Positions 44,266 through 53,720 are shown, counted from the first letter of the stretch. The stretch is DNA of 64,000 nucleotides from Pedobacter xixiisoli (GCF_900215335.1 NZ_OCMT01000002.1:248001-312000), one strand, 5' to 3'. Numbers and translations are program-made. Notes: generated by a model not told the origin, from the sequence alone.

Positions 44266-45675
44266 CTAAAATACTTTTAAGTCTTTCAATTTCCAGAAAC
44301 ACCTAACAGTAGCTTCTACATCAGCAATAGCATTATGTGCATTGGAAAAGTTGGAATTAAACAGCTTAAAGTGTAATTCACTTAATGATGGCCACTTATA
44401 ACCACCATACCCCTTAGAGGAAACAATTTTACAATAATTAGTGGTGTTCTTCATTGTGCAAACCTTATTTTTGCCATTAAAATAGTTTTGTTTACCAGTT
44501 CTTATCATTTCAGCAAGCATTATATTCTCATCAAATGAAACATTATGACATACAATATAGTCTGCTATTTTTAATACTTCATTAAACTTATTTAAAACTA
44601 GAGATAATTCCAGTCCTTGCCTCATTGCTTTTTCAGTCGTTATCTTATGGATTTCAGTTGCTTGGGCAGAAATAAGAAAGCCATTTGGCTTTACTAACCA
44701 ACACTCCTTTTGAAGAAGAACTCTATTTTCGTCATATATGGCAAATCCTAATTGAACCAATCTTGGCCAATCACTCGTATCACTTGGAGGAGCATTATAA
44801 TTCTTTGGTAAATCAGAGGTTTCTGTATCGAAAAAAAGATATTTTTTTAGTGTTGTTGATTTTTTAGCATAGGTATGAATATTTTTAGCTTTTTCAACAC
44901 GATTACGTTCTTCCCTTAATCTTTTCTCTCTATCTTCATTAGCTTTTTGATAAAAAGCGTTACGCTCCTTTAAAATCCTCTCTCTTTCTATAGCTATCTC
45001 TTGTTGTTTTTTTTGCTCAGTTTCTCTTAAACGTGTTAAACGCTCATTTTCTTGTTTAGCTTCCAATTCCTTTTTTCTTTTTAATGTCGCAGCCCTTTCT
45101 ACGCTTATAAAGTAATCGGCTTCTTTTTTTGTATATATATTGAATATATGAACTATCCACAGAATAAGATAAAAAGCTACAATCCATCCAAAAAAACCAC
45201 CTAAACCAGCGAAAATTGGGTAGGCAAAATATTGTGGATCTTCAACAAATAAACTAGTAAATATAATACCTAAAAGCAAACCTATTAAGGAACCTATTAA
45301 CCCCGATGTCCTGAGTGTTTTTTCTTTTTTAGGATAATAATTGTATATAAATAGTGATGGAGAAATTATAAATCCTAATAAAAATCCAATATATAGATTT
45401 TCGAATATGGCATATTCAACTAAACATATAAAAAACATAGCTATTGATACACCTACATATTTTACAACGTTTAACTTACGTTTTTCTCTTAAATCGGGAA
45501 AAAACATTATTAATAATGCAGAATACCAAAACCCAATCTGAAATAAAGACACTAAACTAAATAAGATAAGTAAAGTTTTACTGGCTCCTTCTTCATTAAT
45601 TATAGCGGGTGTCGAAACAAATATGTACCACAATCCTCTATACAGTTCATTTATTATACTATATAGTATTTCCAT
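44266..45675 (-). CDS. Membrane-anchored coiled-coil protein with DEDDh 3'-5' exonuclease domain
   Basis: The 469-residue protein has three parts. Residues 1 to about 185 hold four to five hydrophobic helices; about 190-275 is a highly charged Glu/Lys/Arg coiled coil; about 278-469 is a DnaQ-type exonuclease. Its motifs are FDTETSD (Asp283, Glu285), CHNVSFDENI (motif II) and HNAIADVEA (His447, Asp452), so all DEDDh residues are present. It lies 131 bp past hsdR on the same strand, and may belong to the restriction operon. This fusion of a membrane part and nuclease is not one I recognise as described. Confidence 0.85.
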   Translation of the reverse strand: MEILYSIINELYRGLWYIFVSTPAIINEEGASKTLLILFSLVSLFQIGFWYSALLIMFFPDLREKRKLNVVKYVGVSIAMFFICLVEYAIFENLYIGFLLGFIISPSLFIYNYYPKKEKTLRTSGLIGSLIGLLLGIIFTSLFVEDPQYFAYPIFAGLGGFFGWIVAFYLILWIVHIFNIYTKKEADYFISVERAATLKRKKELEAKQENERLTRLRETEQKKQQEIAIERERILKERNAFYQKANEDREKRLREERNRVEKAKNIHTYAKKSTTLKKYLFFDTETSDLPKNYNAPPSDTSDWPRLVQLGFAIYDENRVLLQKECWLVKPNGFLISAQATEIHKITTEKAMRQGLELSLVLNKFNEVLKIADYIVCHNVSFDENIMLAEMIRTGKQNYFNGKNKVCTMKNTTNYCKIVSSKGYGGYKWPSLSELHFKLFNSNFSNAHNAIADVEATVRCFWKLKDLKVF

Positions 45676-45806
45676 TAGCTTTTTGTAGACTTAAAATATG
45701 CGTTAGTCTGTTAATACAATTCTTTTTTAATTCTAGGTTTAAAAAGGAAAGTATTTTTTCATGTTTAGATGAACTTAATTTTGAGAGCATAAATTTAATT
45801 TTTTCA

Positions 45807-48290
45807 TTACGCAACCCCTTCCTTATACAAATGCGCTTGAAACTCTATAAAAAGCTTGCTGATATTCGCAACGTCTCCTAAAATCTCTTTAGCATCTTGT
45901 AATGACTGGTATTTATTCTGTAATAATACTGGCAGTTTATCTTGATCAAGTTCGTCTACACCTGTTTCTATGTATTTACTTAATACAAAAGCAATAAACT
46001 CACGCTGTTTATCATTAATTAGCGTAAAAATGGTAGCTTCTGCTGCTTTAGCTCTTGCTTCCCTTGTAACTGCAACATGATTTCCATTAAAAACATATTC
46101 CAATACGTCATATAAATCGCTTTTCTCCATATCTACCAACCTTTGCAATGTCAGTAAATCATCTTTTGGAAAACCTGCGGCATCTAAATTCTCTAACAGC
46201 ACTTTACGAGTGGTTGGATTGCTCCACATTTTCTGCAACTCTTCTTCATCTTTAAAAAGCTTAGGTAATTCCCCAAACAAATTATCCATGAACTCATCTG
46301 CCGAAATTGGCTTGCCATCAGCGCTCCAAAACGAGGTTGAAATCATGTGTTGTATTTCACGCTCCTTACCATTTCGCAGTTTAATCTTCACTTTTTTCTT
46401 GCACACACAAGGACTTTGACCGCACTTCTCACAAGGTTGCGGAGCAGCCTTTTCACAAACGCAGGATCTTTCGCCACAAACAGCGCAAGGCTTTGGTGGC
46501 GTATACGCACAATCGCATGGGTTTTGCCCACAAACTTTACAAGGTTCTTCTTCCTGTGGTTCGCCGTCCCATTCGGTGTCGCTAAAATGCTTGTAAGCAT
46601 CTACAAAATCATAAATGGTAAAAAATTCTTTGCCATCAAATAGTCGAGTACCACGACCAACAATTTGCTTAAACTCTATCATAGAATTTACTGGGCGCAA
46701 CAAAACGATGTTACGAATATTTCTTGCATCTACTCCTGTAGATAGTTTTTGCGAAGTGGTAAGAATAGTTGGCAATGTTTTTTCATTGTCTTGAAACTCT
46801 CTTAAGAAACGTTCCCCTTCTGCTCCATCATTAGCAGTTACACGTACACAATAAAAAGGGTCTTTACCTCTCGAATTTTGATTAATTAAATCTCTAATCA
46901 ACGCAGCATGTGGCTGGTTAGCACAAAAAGCAATGGCTTTTTCCTTTTGGTCGGCTTCGTCTAAAAATATCTTAACCCTTTTTTCTTCTCTTGCTACAAT
47001 TTCTATGGTGCGGTTAAAGTCCTTTTCTTCGTAAAGCTTTCCTTCTTCTATCTCACCTTGCACTATCGTATCATCAGAAGTGTAACGATAGTCATCCAGC
47101 GTAGTTTTTATACGCTTCACTTTAAACGGCGTTAAGAAGCCGTCATTAATGCCTTCTTTTAACGAATATACATATACTGGCTCACCAAAGTACTTGTAAG
47201 TATCTGTATTGTCTTTTCTTTTAGGAGTTGCCGTTAAGCCTAATTGTACCCCAGGTTTAAAATATTCTAAAATTCCCCTCCAGCTGCTTTCATCATTAGC
47301 TCCCCCACGGTGGCACTCGTCAATAATAATTAAATCAAAATAATCGGCAGGGTACTGCCCAAAATTAAACTGACTGGTTTGATAAACTTCTACAGGCTCG
47401 GCAGCTGATGAAAAAGCTGATGTTTCTTCTAAATCTTTGGCAATCGATGCTGCACTAGCTGTCATAAAAGTTTGAAAAATGGTAAAGAAAATACTACCGT
47501 TAGTAGGTACTTTTCCATTTTTCTTTATTTCGCTTGGCTTTATTCTAACTAGCGCATCTTCTGGAAAAGCAGAAAAGGAATTATAAGCTTGGTCTGCTAA
47601 AATATTACGGTCTGCTAAAAATAGAATGCGTGGTCTGCGTGCCACATAGTTAGTAGTATTTGCAGATAAATTCCAACGGGTTTGAAACAATTTCCAAGCA
47701 ATTTGAAATGCAATGGCTGTTTTTCCAGTACCTGTGGCAAGTGTAAGTAAAATACGGTCTTCACCATTAGCTACAGCCTCAACTACCCTTTGTACTGCTA
47801 TTTCTTGATAATAACGTAATTGCCAAGTGCCGCCCTTATCTTCAAAAGGTACGTTAGCAAATTTCTCTCGCCAAACTTCAGCTAAATCAGTTTCCTCACT
47901 TTTAGGGAAGGTTTTATTCCATAAGGCTTCTGGGCTAAGGTAGTCTGTAACCAAACCCTCTTCACCAGTTTTCATGCAGATTTGGTAAATTTCATTACCA
48001 TTGGTGCTGTAAGTAGTTTCTACTTGCAGTTTCTGCGCATATTTCTTGGCTTGCATTACACCCTCACCAACTTCACACAATTCACTTTTAGCTTCTACAA
48101 CAGCAAGCTTAATGCCCTTATAAACTAATACATAGTCTGCAATATCACGTTTACCCCTACCGCCGCCTGCTTGTATTTTACCAGCAGTAATGTTGTGCTC
48201 ACGTAGCACCTTAGAGCCTTCTACAACGCCCCAACCGCAAGCTTTTAGCCTAGGATCTATTAATTCTGCTCGGGTTTCTGCTTCGTTCAT
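45807..48290 (-). CDS. hsdR: Type I restriction enzyme R subunit with Cys-rich insert
   Basis: The 827-residue protein has an N-terminal nuclease domain (GKRDIADYVL ... VVEAKSE), a superfamily 2 motor with Walker A ATGTGKT, DECH box (IIIDECHRGG), LTATPKR and GRGTRLF, and a C-terminal EcoEI-type region. HsdR translocates DNA and cuts it when the HsdM/HsdS complex finds an unmodified site. Residues 584-630 contain three copies of a C-x-x-C-G-x-x-x-C-x-C unit (12 cysteines), probably zinc-binding. The start follows the KAP stop after one base (TAG-T-ATG). Confidence 0.93.
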   Translation of the reverse strand: MNEAETRAELIDPRLKACGWGVVEGSKVLREHNITAGKIQAGGGRGKRDIADYVLVYKGIKLAVVEAKSELCEVGEGVMQAKKYAQKLQVETTYSTNGNEIYQICMKTGEEGLVTDYLSPEALWNKTFPKSEETDLAEVWREKFANVPFEDKGGTWQLRYYQEIAVQRVVEAVANGEDRILLTLATGTGKTAIAFQIAWKLFQTRWNLSANTTNYVARRPRILFLADRNILADQAYNSFSAFPEDALVRIKPSEIKKNGKVPTNGSIFFTIFQTFMTASAASIAKDLEETSAFSSAAEPVEVYQTSQFNFGQYPADYFDLIIIDECHRGGANDESSWRGILEYFKPGVQLGLTATPKRKDNTDTYKYFGEPVYVYSLKEGINDGFLTPFKVKRIKTTLDDYRYTSDDTIVQGEIEEGKLYEEKDFNRTIEIVAREEKRVKIFLDEADQKEKAIAFCANQPHAALIRDLINQNSRGKDPFYCVRVTANDGAEGERFLREFQDNEKTLPTILTTSQKLSTGVDARNIRNIVLLRPVNSMIEFKQIVGRGTRLFDGKEFFTIYDFVDAYKHFSDTEWDGEPQEEEPCKVCGQNPCDCAYTPPKPCAVCGERSCVCEKAAPQPCEKCGQSPCVCKKKVKIKLRNGKEREIQHMISTSFWSADGKPISADEFMDNLFGELPKLFKDEEELQKMWSNPTTRKVLLENLDAAGFPKDDLLTLQRLVDMEKSDLYDVLEYVFNGNHVAVTREARAKAAEATIFTLINDKQREFIAFVLSKYIETGVDELDQDKLPVLLQNKYQSLQDAKEILGDVANISKLFIEFQAHLYKEGVA

Positions 48291-48291
48291 A

Positions 48292-49701
48292 CTATTGCAT
48301 TAAAATTGGTTCGGTCAGATTTATTCTACTCAATAAATACTTTAAACTTCCATCATTAAAATTCCATTGCTCATTTATGTGTTTAAAGCAGTCTCCCAAT
48401 GTTGATCTTTTATTTTCTAACTTGGCATTTATCAAAGACACAAATTTTCCTTCATTATCTTTTTCATACAATGTTTCCCTGTTTTGATACTCTCTATTAT
48501 TATTATAAAAGTAGAGCAATAATGCTTGTACATATATAAAGTTAATTCCATAAGAACTAACATTTGTAGGCATTAAGCTCGCAAACAAATCACTTAACTC
48601 TTGTAAAGAAAATACATTACGATCTATTTTACTGTAATCTTCTAATTTCATTGTTTTGAGATAAACTAAAAAAAACATTAGATGAGCAAAAGTATACTGA
48701 TCTGAATTGAAACTCTTTAAAATCAATCGAGTTTGGCCAAACACTTTTTCCTGTTGCCTTAGTGTCGCATTTGAAGTAGTGAATAATGTCTCCGCCATTT
48801 TTAACAAGGCATTGCCATCCTCTCTGAAATCAGGAAATCTACTTCTGCCTGAAGACAGAAAAAATTCATCGAATCCATAGTATTCAAATAGATAATTTGA
48901 AAAAGCTTTCTGAGGCGGAATAGGTATTGTGTATTCCAAATCAATAAATCTTCTTAAATACTCATCGGTATTTATCTCTGTACTTCTATAATAACCTTTT
49001 ACAGAACTTGCTAAATGTTTTTTGTCAATAGATAGCACGAACACAATGCCCGCTACGGAGAAAAAATGCTTTAACTGTTCAAGTATTTCTACTGCATAAG
49101 TTGGCCTACATCTATCTAATTCATCAATAATAAAAACAAGAGGTTTGTTATTGTCTGATTTTTGAATAAACTTTTCAAGTTCTGTTCTGAACTCATGAAT
49201 AGTTTTTTTCTTATTGGCGTAATCTTTTATTTGTTCTTCTAATAATTCAGTTGCTCCCTTTGTCGCATTTTCAATCGCATCAAGTGAAATGTCATCAATA
49301 TCTACAACATATTTTTTAATTAGAGATTTTGCTAGCGCTGGAACGACATTTTTAGCTAAAACCGCTCCCTTTTCAACAACTGATTTAAATATCTCTTTAT
49401 TATCAGCTTTTGTCAAAGTTTTTAACTCCGACATAATCGCTACCAAAGGGTTGCTGTCAAAATCATTTTCCCAAGCGTTAAAATATATAGTTTGAAAACT
49501 TTCATTTTTAAGCTGTTGCTGCCACATCTTTACGAAAGTAGTTTTACCTGTACCCCATTCATTATTGATAGCCAATACAAAACCATCTGCATAAGTATTT
49601 ACAATGCTGGTTAAAACTTTCGCATAGGGTTCCCTTTCCAGTTTGCAATTGACGAATGGATTTTCTTCAGGTATCTCTATTTCGTGGTGTTTTATTTTCA
49701 T
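48292..49701 (-). CDS. KAP-family P-loop NTPase in the hsd operon
   Basis: The 469-residue product has Walker A GTGKTT (residues 50-55) in NNEWGTGKTTFVKMW, and Walker B FIIDELDRCRPTYAVEILEQLKHFF, the exact signature of KAP NTPases. The usual membrane insert is not obvious: only a weak hydrophobic patch (VLAKNVVPALAKSLI) lies between the Walker boxes. The start overlaps the hsdS stop by 4 bp and its stop is one base from hsdR. A known KAP protein, PifA, blocks phage T7. A role in defence or in control of restriction is inferred. Confidence 0.9.
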   Translation of the reverse strand: MKIKHHEIEIPEENPFVNCKLEREPYAKVLTSIVNTYADGFVLAINNEWGTGKTTFVKMWQQQLKNESFQTIYFNAWENDFDSNPLVAIMSELKTLTKADNKEIFKSVVEKGAVLAKNVVPALAKSLIKKYVVDIDDISLDAIENATKGATELLEEQIKDYANKKKTIHEFRTELEKFIQKSDNNKPLVFIIDELDRCRPTYAVEILEQLKHFFSVAGIVFVLSIDKKHLASSVKGYYRSTEINTDEYLRRFIDLEYTIPIPPQKAFSNYLFEYYGFDEFFLSSGRSRFPDFREDGNALLKMAETLFTTSNATLRQQEKVFGQTRLILKSFNSDQYTFAHLMFFLVYLKTMKLEDYSKIDRNVFSLQELSDLFASLMPTNVSSYGINFIYVQALLLYFYNNNREYQNRETLYEKDNEGKFVSLINAKLENKRSTLGDCFKHINEQWNFNDGSLKYLLSRINLTEPILMQ

Positions 49702-50906
49702 ACCATCACAGCTTCTTTAACATTTAATTCTCCTGCAAAAGCTTTTTGTAAAATTGATTTTTTCAGTTCTTCCAAATCAGTAATTTTCTTTTGATACACT
49801 GCTTCTAGTTTTTTCGTTTCAAATCGTATTGCATCTAATTTGTTAACAATATTTATTTGTTGTTTAAATGGAGCAATTATTATCTTAAGTTCTAATTGTT
49901 TTGTAATTCCAATATAAGCTCTTGTAGAACCTCCTTGTGCAACTGAATTCATATCTTTCTGAAAACTTGGATTAAGAAAATAGTAGTAAAGGAATTCTTT
50001 AATCAATTTTTCTTTGTTTTTAATTCTGTAAAAGGTTATTTGTGGTGTTAAAACAATAAAATCTCTGGTAGTGCTTAGCACTGAAACTGTTCCAATAGTT
50101 CCTTTGTGTGACAAAAGCACATCCCCATTTTTAGCAAAACCTGTTCGAAGACTCTTAGCTTGTTTTTCTGTAATAAAATTGCATCCAATTTCATCTATTC
50201 CTCCATTTTTCATATCTCGAGACATGATAAAAGGAATACCCGAGTCAACAAAATCAGCTTTTGTCGGATGAATTTCCCCATGATTACCATCAAGAGGTTT
50301 ATAAATAATATTGCTTTCAATACATTCCTTAACTGTAAACTCTTCCCAACCCTCTCCTCTATTTTCAAATACTCCTTGCAAATAGCTTTCAAAAAGTTCT
50401 TTGGCATTTTTAAGGTTTTTTTCTGCATTAGCTTTTGCCTTGGCTATAACAGCAAAGGCTTCATCTAATATGGAAACAATAAGTTTTTGTTCAGCTATTT
50501 CAGGAAGAGGGATTTCATAATCCCTAATCATAGGTACAGTTAATTGAGGAATTGAAGATCCACTATGTTTGAAATCAATTTTTCTTAAGGCGTAATCTAA
50601 ATAGTCTAAACTTAATTCTTTTAAATCATTTGGTGTTACAACAATTAGCCTGACGATTGGAAAAAATGGTTTAATCCTTTTTACAGCGAAGCCAATTGTG
50701 CCCCTTGCAGAAACGGTAATGCTAGGTTTTAAAACTTTTGCGGTATTTGTGTAACCATAAAGTCCATTATTTTTTTCACCATTTGCGTAAATTGGAATTT
50801 GATACTTTTCAGTTTGAGTTTCTGAAAAATTATCTTTGGGAACATCGCCACCAGCTGATAATTCGCAAATTTCTTCTAACTTCCTTATTTCCCAACCTTT
50901 TCTCAT
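49698..50906 (-). CDS. hsdS: Type I restriction-modification specificity subunit
   Basis: The 402-residue product is built as two target recognition domains, each followed by a conserved helix: SIPQLTVPMIRDYEIPLPEIAEQKLIVSILDEAF near residue 120 and AYIGITKQLELKIIIAPFKQQINIVNKLDAI near 345. The first domain ends with the coiled-coil spacer. HsdS decides the two halves of the bipartite DNA target and which strand is methylated. It overlaps hsdM by 4 bp (ATGA) and KAP by 4 bp. Confidence 0.92.
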   Translation of the reverse strand: MRKGWEIRKLEEICELSAGGDVPKDNFSETQTEKYQIPIYANGEKNNGLYGYTNTAKVLKPSITVSARGTIGFAVKRIKPFFPIVRLIVVTPNDLKELSLDYLDYALRKIDFKHSGSSIPQLTVPMIRDYEIPLPEIAEQKLIVSILDEAFAVIAKAKANAEKNLKNAKELFESYLQGVFENRGEGWEEFTVKECIESNIIYKPLDGNHGEIHPTKADFVDSGIPFIMSRDMKNGGIDEIGCNFITEKQAKSLRTGFAKNGDVLLSHKGTIGTVSVLSTTRDFIVLTPQITFYRIKNKEKLIKEFLYYYFLNPSFQKDMNSVAQGGSTRAYIGITKQLELKIIIAPFKQQINIVNKLDAIRFETKKLEAVYQKKITDLEELKKSILQKAFAGELNVKEAVMV

Positions 50907-52357
50907 ATCAATTCCAAAATTGAGTTAATGGTTTCAGCACTTTCTTTGTCCAGAGCTTTCATTTCTTCTAAAATGTCTTGAGGTTGGCGTAAAGCAGTTT
51001 CTTCTTTTTTATTCGGATTTTTTACACTTAAATCAAAAGTGTTTTGGTCAATATCTTTAATATTTACCGTCCATGAGTTTTCACTATCAGCTTTAGATGA
51101 ACTTAGATTGACAAAGTCCGCTAAGTCCTTCTCATTAAGAGGATTAGTTTTACCCAAATTACGACCTGCATTTAATTGGTAGAGCCAAACATTTTGTGTT
51201 GGTTTTCCTTTTTCGAAAAACAATACAACGGTTTTAACCCCTGCTCCAGTAAAAGTACCTCCTGGCAAATCTAACACGGTATGTAGGTTACAATTTTCCA
51301 ATAAGGTTTTACGTATGGCAACACTAGCATTATCGGTATTGCTCAAAAAAGTATTTTTAATTACTACGCCTGCTTTACCACCTGCTTTTAAAATTTTAAT
51401 AAAGTGTTGCAAAAAAAGCGATGCTGTTTCACCAGTTTTAATAGGGAAATTTTGTTGTACTTCGGCACGTTCTTTACCACCAAAAGGCGGGTTAGCTAGG
51501 ACAACATCGTAACGGTCTTTTTCCTGTATATCTGCTAAGTTCTCTGAAAGCGTATTGGTATGGATAATATTAGGGGCTTCTATGCCATGTAAAATCATAT
51601 TCATAATGCCAATGATGTAGGCTAATGATTTTTTCTCTTTCCCGTAAAAGCTACGCTTTTGTAGTATTTCGGTTTCTTTGGTAGAAAGTGCTTTACTATT
51701 CTTCAGATAGTCGAAAGCCTCACAAAGGAAGCCTGCACTACCCACGGCACCGTCGTATATTTTATCGCCAATTTTAGGCGCCACTACTTTCACAATGGTA
51801 GTAATGAGCGGTCTTGGTGTATAGTATTCGCCACCGTTACGCCCGGCGTTACCCATGTTCTGTATTTTAGCTTCATACAAATGGCTCATTTCATGCTTTT
51901 CGGCATGGGTTCTAAAACGTAATTCATCAATACGATTAATTACTTCCCGCAAATTGTAACCACTTTGTATGCGGTTTTTTAATTCACTGAAAATCTCCCC
52001 AATTTTATACTCAATGGTATCAGCACTTTCAGCACTTTGTTTAAATGTTTTGAGATAAGGGAATAGTTTATTGTTTACAAAATCAAGCAAATCATCACCA
52101 GTTGACGCATTATTATGGTCTATTTTGCCATTATCCAATTTTGGTGCCGCCCAAACTGTCCATTGGTAATCGGTAGCAATGATTGGCGTATAAGCTTTTC
52201 CCGTAAGTTCTGCTGCCGTAGCACGGTCAACTTCTAAATCATCTAAATACTTGAGAAACAAAATCCAAGAGGTTTGCTCTACATAATCTAACTCACTACC
52301 ACAACCTGCGTCTTTATGCAGTATATCATCAATATTTTTAAAAGTTTGTTCGAACAT
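50903..52357 (-). CDS. hsdM: Type I restriction-modification methyltransferase subunit
   Basis: The 484-residue protein has an N-terminal HsdM domain (CGSELDYVEQTSWILFLKYLDDLE) and a catalytic N6-adenine methyltransferase domain with the SAM motif (IYDGAVGSAGFLCEAFDYL) and catalytic ANPPFGG. It methylates adenine in the target. The start is 51 bp after the PD-(D/E)XK gene. The N-terminal part ends in GEYYTPRPLIT, which is typical of the family. Confidence 0.95.
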   Translation of the reverse strand: MFEQTFKNIDDILHKDAGCGSELDYVEQTSWILFLKYLDDLEVDRATAAELTGKAYTPIIATDYQWTVWAAPKLDNGKIDHNNASTGDDLLDFVNNKLFPYLKTFKQSAESADTIEYKIGEIFSELKNRIQSGYNLREVINRIDELRFRTHAEKHEMSHLYEAKIQNMGNAGRNGGEYYTPRPLITTIVKVVAPKIGDKIYDGAVGSAGFLCEAFDYLKNSKALSTKETEILQKRSFYGKEKKSLAYIIGIMNMILHGIEAPNIIHTNTLSENLADIQEKDRYDVVLANPPFGGKERAEVQQNFPIKTGETASLFLQHFIKILKAGGKAGVVIKNTFLSNTDNASVAIRKTLLENCNLHTVLDLPGGTFTGAGVKTVVLFFEKGKPTQNVWLYQLNAGRNLGKTNPLNEKDLADFVNLSSSKADSENSWTVNIKDIDQNTFDLSVKNPNKKEETALRQPQDILEEMKALDKESAETINSILELI

Positions 52358-52408
52358 TATTTCGTTTGTGTTTTATCAAAAGGTAAAGTTATTAAAATTA
52401 AGCCTCAT

Positions 52409-53584
52409 CTAACGCTCAATTTCTTTTGTCATCTCTATCAACATGTCAATTTTCTCAATAAAAATCTGTCGCATTCGCCCATCTAAAATAGCTTCATAAG
52501 CTTCAGCTTTATTCCAGTTACCATAAGTTTCCTCCATATGATTATACCAAGGCCACCAATTGTTATTTCGTTTTTCATTATTAGGCAAATTTTTCAATTG
52601 CTCCTTCAATTGTAACGGAATTTCCATAGGTCGACTCCAATTGTCTGTTCCGTTGATGGTAAGCCCAAAAATCATATTATGATTTCTAGCCCAAAATTGA
52701 AAGCCAATACGAATATATTTCCACTCCTCTTTCCCTAAATAAATACCAGTATAATTTCTGCCAAAATCAATATTATAATCACATTCTATCCCCTTTTCTT
52801 TCAAAATATTAATCATTTCCTCTCCAAAATCAGTTGCCATTTCTTGGATAGCATGATTTAAATTGCCAGCTATGGCAAAAGCCGCCTTAAAATTAGTTTT
52901 TGTAAGTGCTGTTAATTCCTGTTCCATATTGTGATTAGTAGTTTGATTGGTTAAATATTTAATAAGATTAATATAATGGCTAATTGCTTCACGAACTATT
53001 GGAATAATAGCCACTTCTTTTCTACATGCCTCTAGCCAATTTATAATGTTTTCTTTATAAGAAATACATTTAAAATCTTTATCTTGTTCAAGACCTCTTC
53101 GGCTTTTTTCAGATGGTATCTCTCCCTCCAGCGTTAGATAAAACAAGTCTGAATGCGCTGCATGCTTATGATAGCGGGCTAACTGTCCATCTTGGTCACC
53201 AGCATAAATTTTATTTTCAATGGTAAGGTAGTTATTGTATTTATCTTTGATATAAATATCAATCCTTCCTCCGTCGGGGTCCTCATAATTAACCGTACCG
53301 ATATATTTCTCTACAAATACCTCGGCACTTTGCGTGTCGATTTGCCTACCTTTGTAGCAAAACATATCTATAAATAGCTTTAAGAAAGCGTCTTTTTGTC
53401 CATGACTACCTTTAGGGTTTAGTAATTCGGCTAAAAATGCAGAGTGCATTCTAACTTCAGATGATTCGAGTTTAAGTATTCTAAATACGTTAAAATTATT
53501 ACCTGTTAATTCATTTACTTTTTCGTAACGGGCAAAGAGGTTATTAACTTGGCTAAGCAAGTTTTGAAAGTGAGCGTTAGACAT
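52409..53584 (-). CDS. PD-(D/E)XK nuclease superfamily protein
   Basis: The 391 residues contain MHSAFLAELLNPKGSHGQ, then Asp109 in GGRIDIYI and Glu123-Asn-Lys125 in LTIENKIYAGDQ, which fit the D-x(n)-E-x-K active site of the PD-(D/E)XK_4 family (PF14281). These are often found next to restriction and other defence genes. The C-terminal part (about 260-390) has no motif I recognise. It is the first gene of the cassette with a TATTTTTG box 90 bp upstream. Confidence 0.85.
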   Translation of the reverse strand: MSNAHFQNLLSQVNNLFARYEKVNELTGNNFNVFRILKLESSEVRMHSAFLAELLNPKGSHGQKDAFLKLFIDMFCYKGRQIDTQSAEVFVEKYIGTVNYEDPDGGRIDIYIKDKYNNYLTIENKIYAGDQDGQLARYHKHAAHSDLFYLTLEGEIPSEKSRRGLEQDKDFKCISYKENIINWLEACRKEVAIIPIVREAISHYINLIKYLTNQTTNHNMEQELTALTKTNFKAAFAIAGNLNHAIQEMATDFGEEMINILKEKGIECDYNIDFGRNYTGIYLGKEEWKYIRIGFQFWARNHNMIFGLTINGTDNWSRPMEIPLQLKEQLKNLPNNEKRNNNWWPWYNHMEETYGNWNKAEAYEAILDGRMRQIFIEKIDMLIEMTKEIER

Positions 53585-53675
53585 ACAATTGAGTTTGCTA
53601 TTTGATGTGATGCTAAATTATGAATTAACAACTATTAAACAAATGATATTAAACATATCCAAACTTAGCTATTCG

Positions 53676-53683
53676 CAAAAATA
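53676..53683 (-). promoter_or_regulatory. Promoter -7 element (TATTTTTG) for the defence cassette
   Basis: An exact TAnnTTTG on the minus strand is 91 bp before the PD-(D/E)XK start and 38 bp after the HTH gene stop. It would give one transcript over at least PD-(D/E)XK, hsdM, hsdS, KAP and hsdR. Confidence 0.5.
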
Positions 53684-53720
53684 CAGTTCTACGGTTTCCC
53701 GTAAAGACTCATTTTAATCC

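Noticed and set aside
45609..45881. Plus-strand frame of 90 codons
   Set aside because: It overlaps the ends of the exonuclease gene and hsdR on the other strand, with no recognisable domain.
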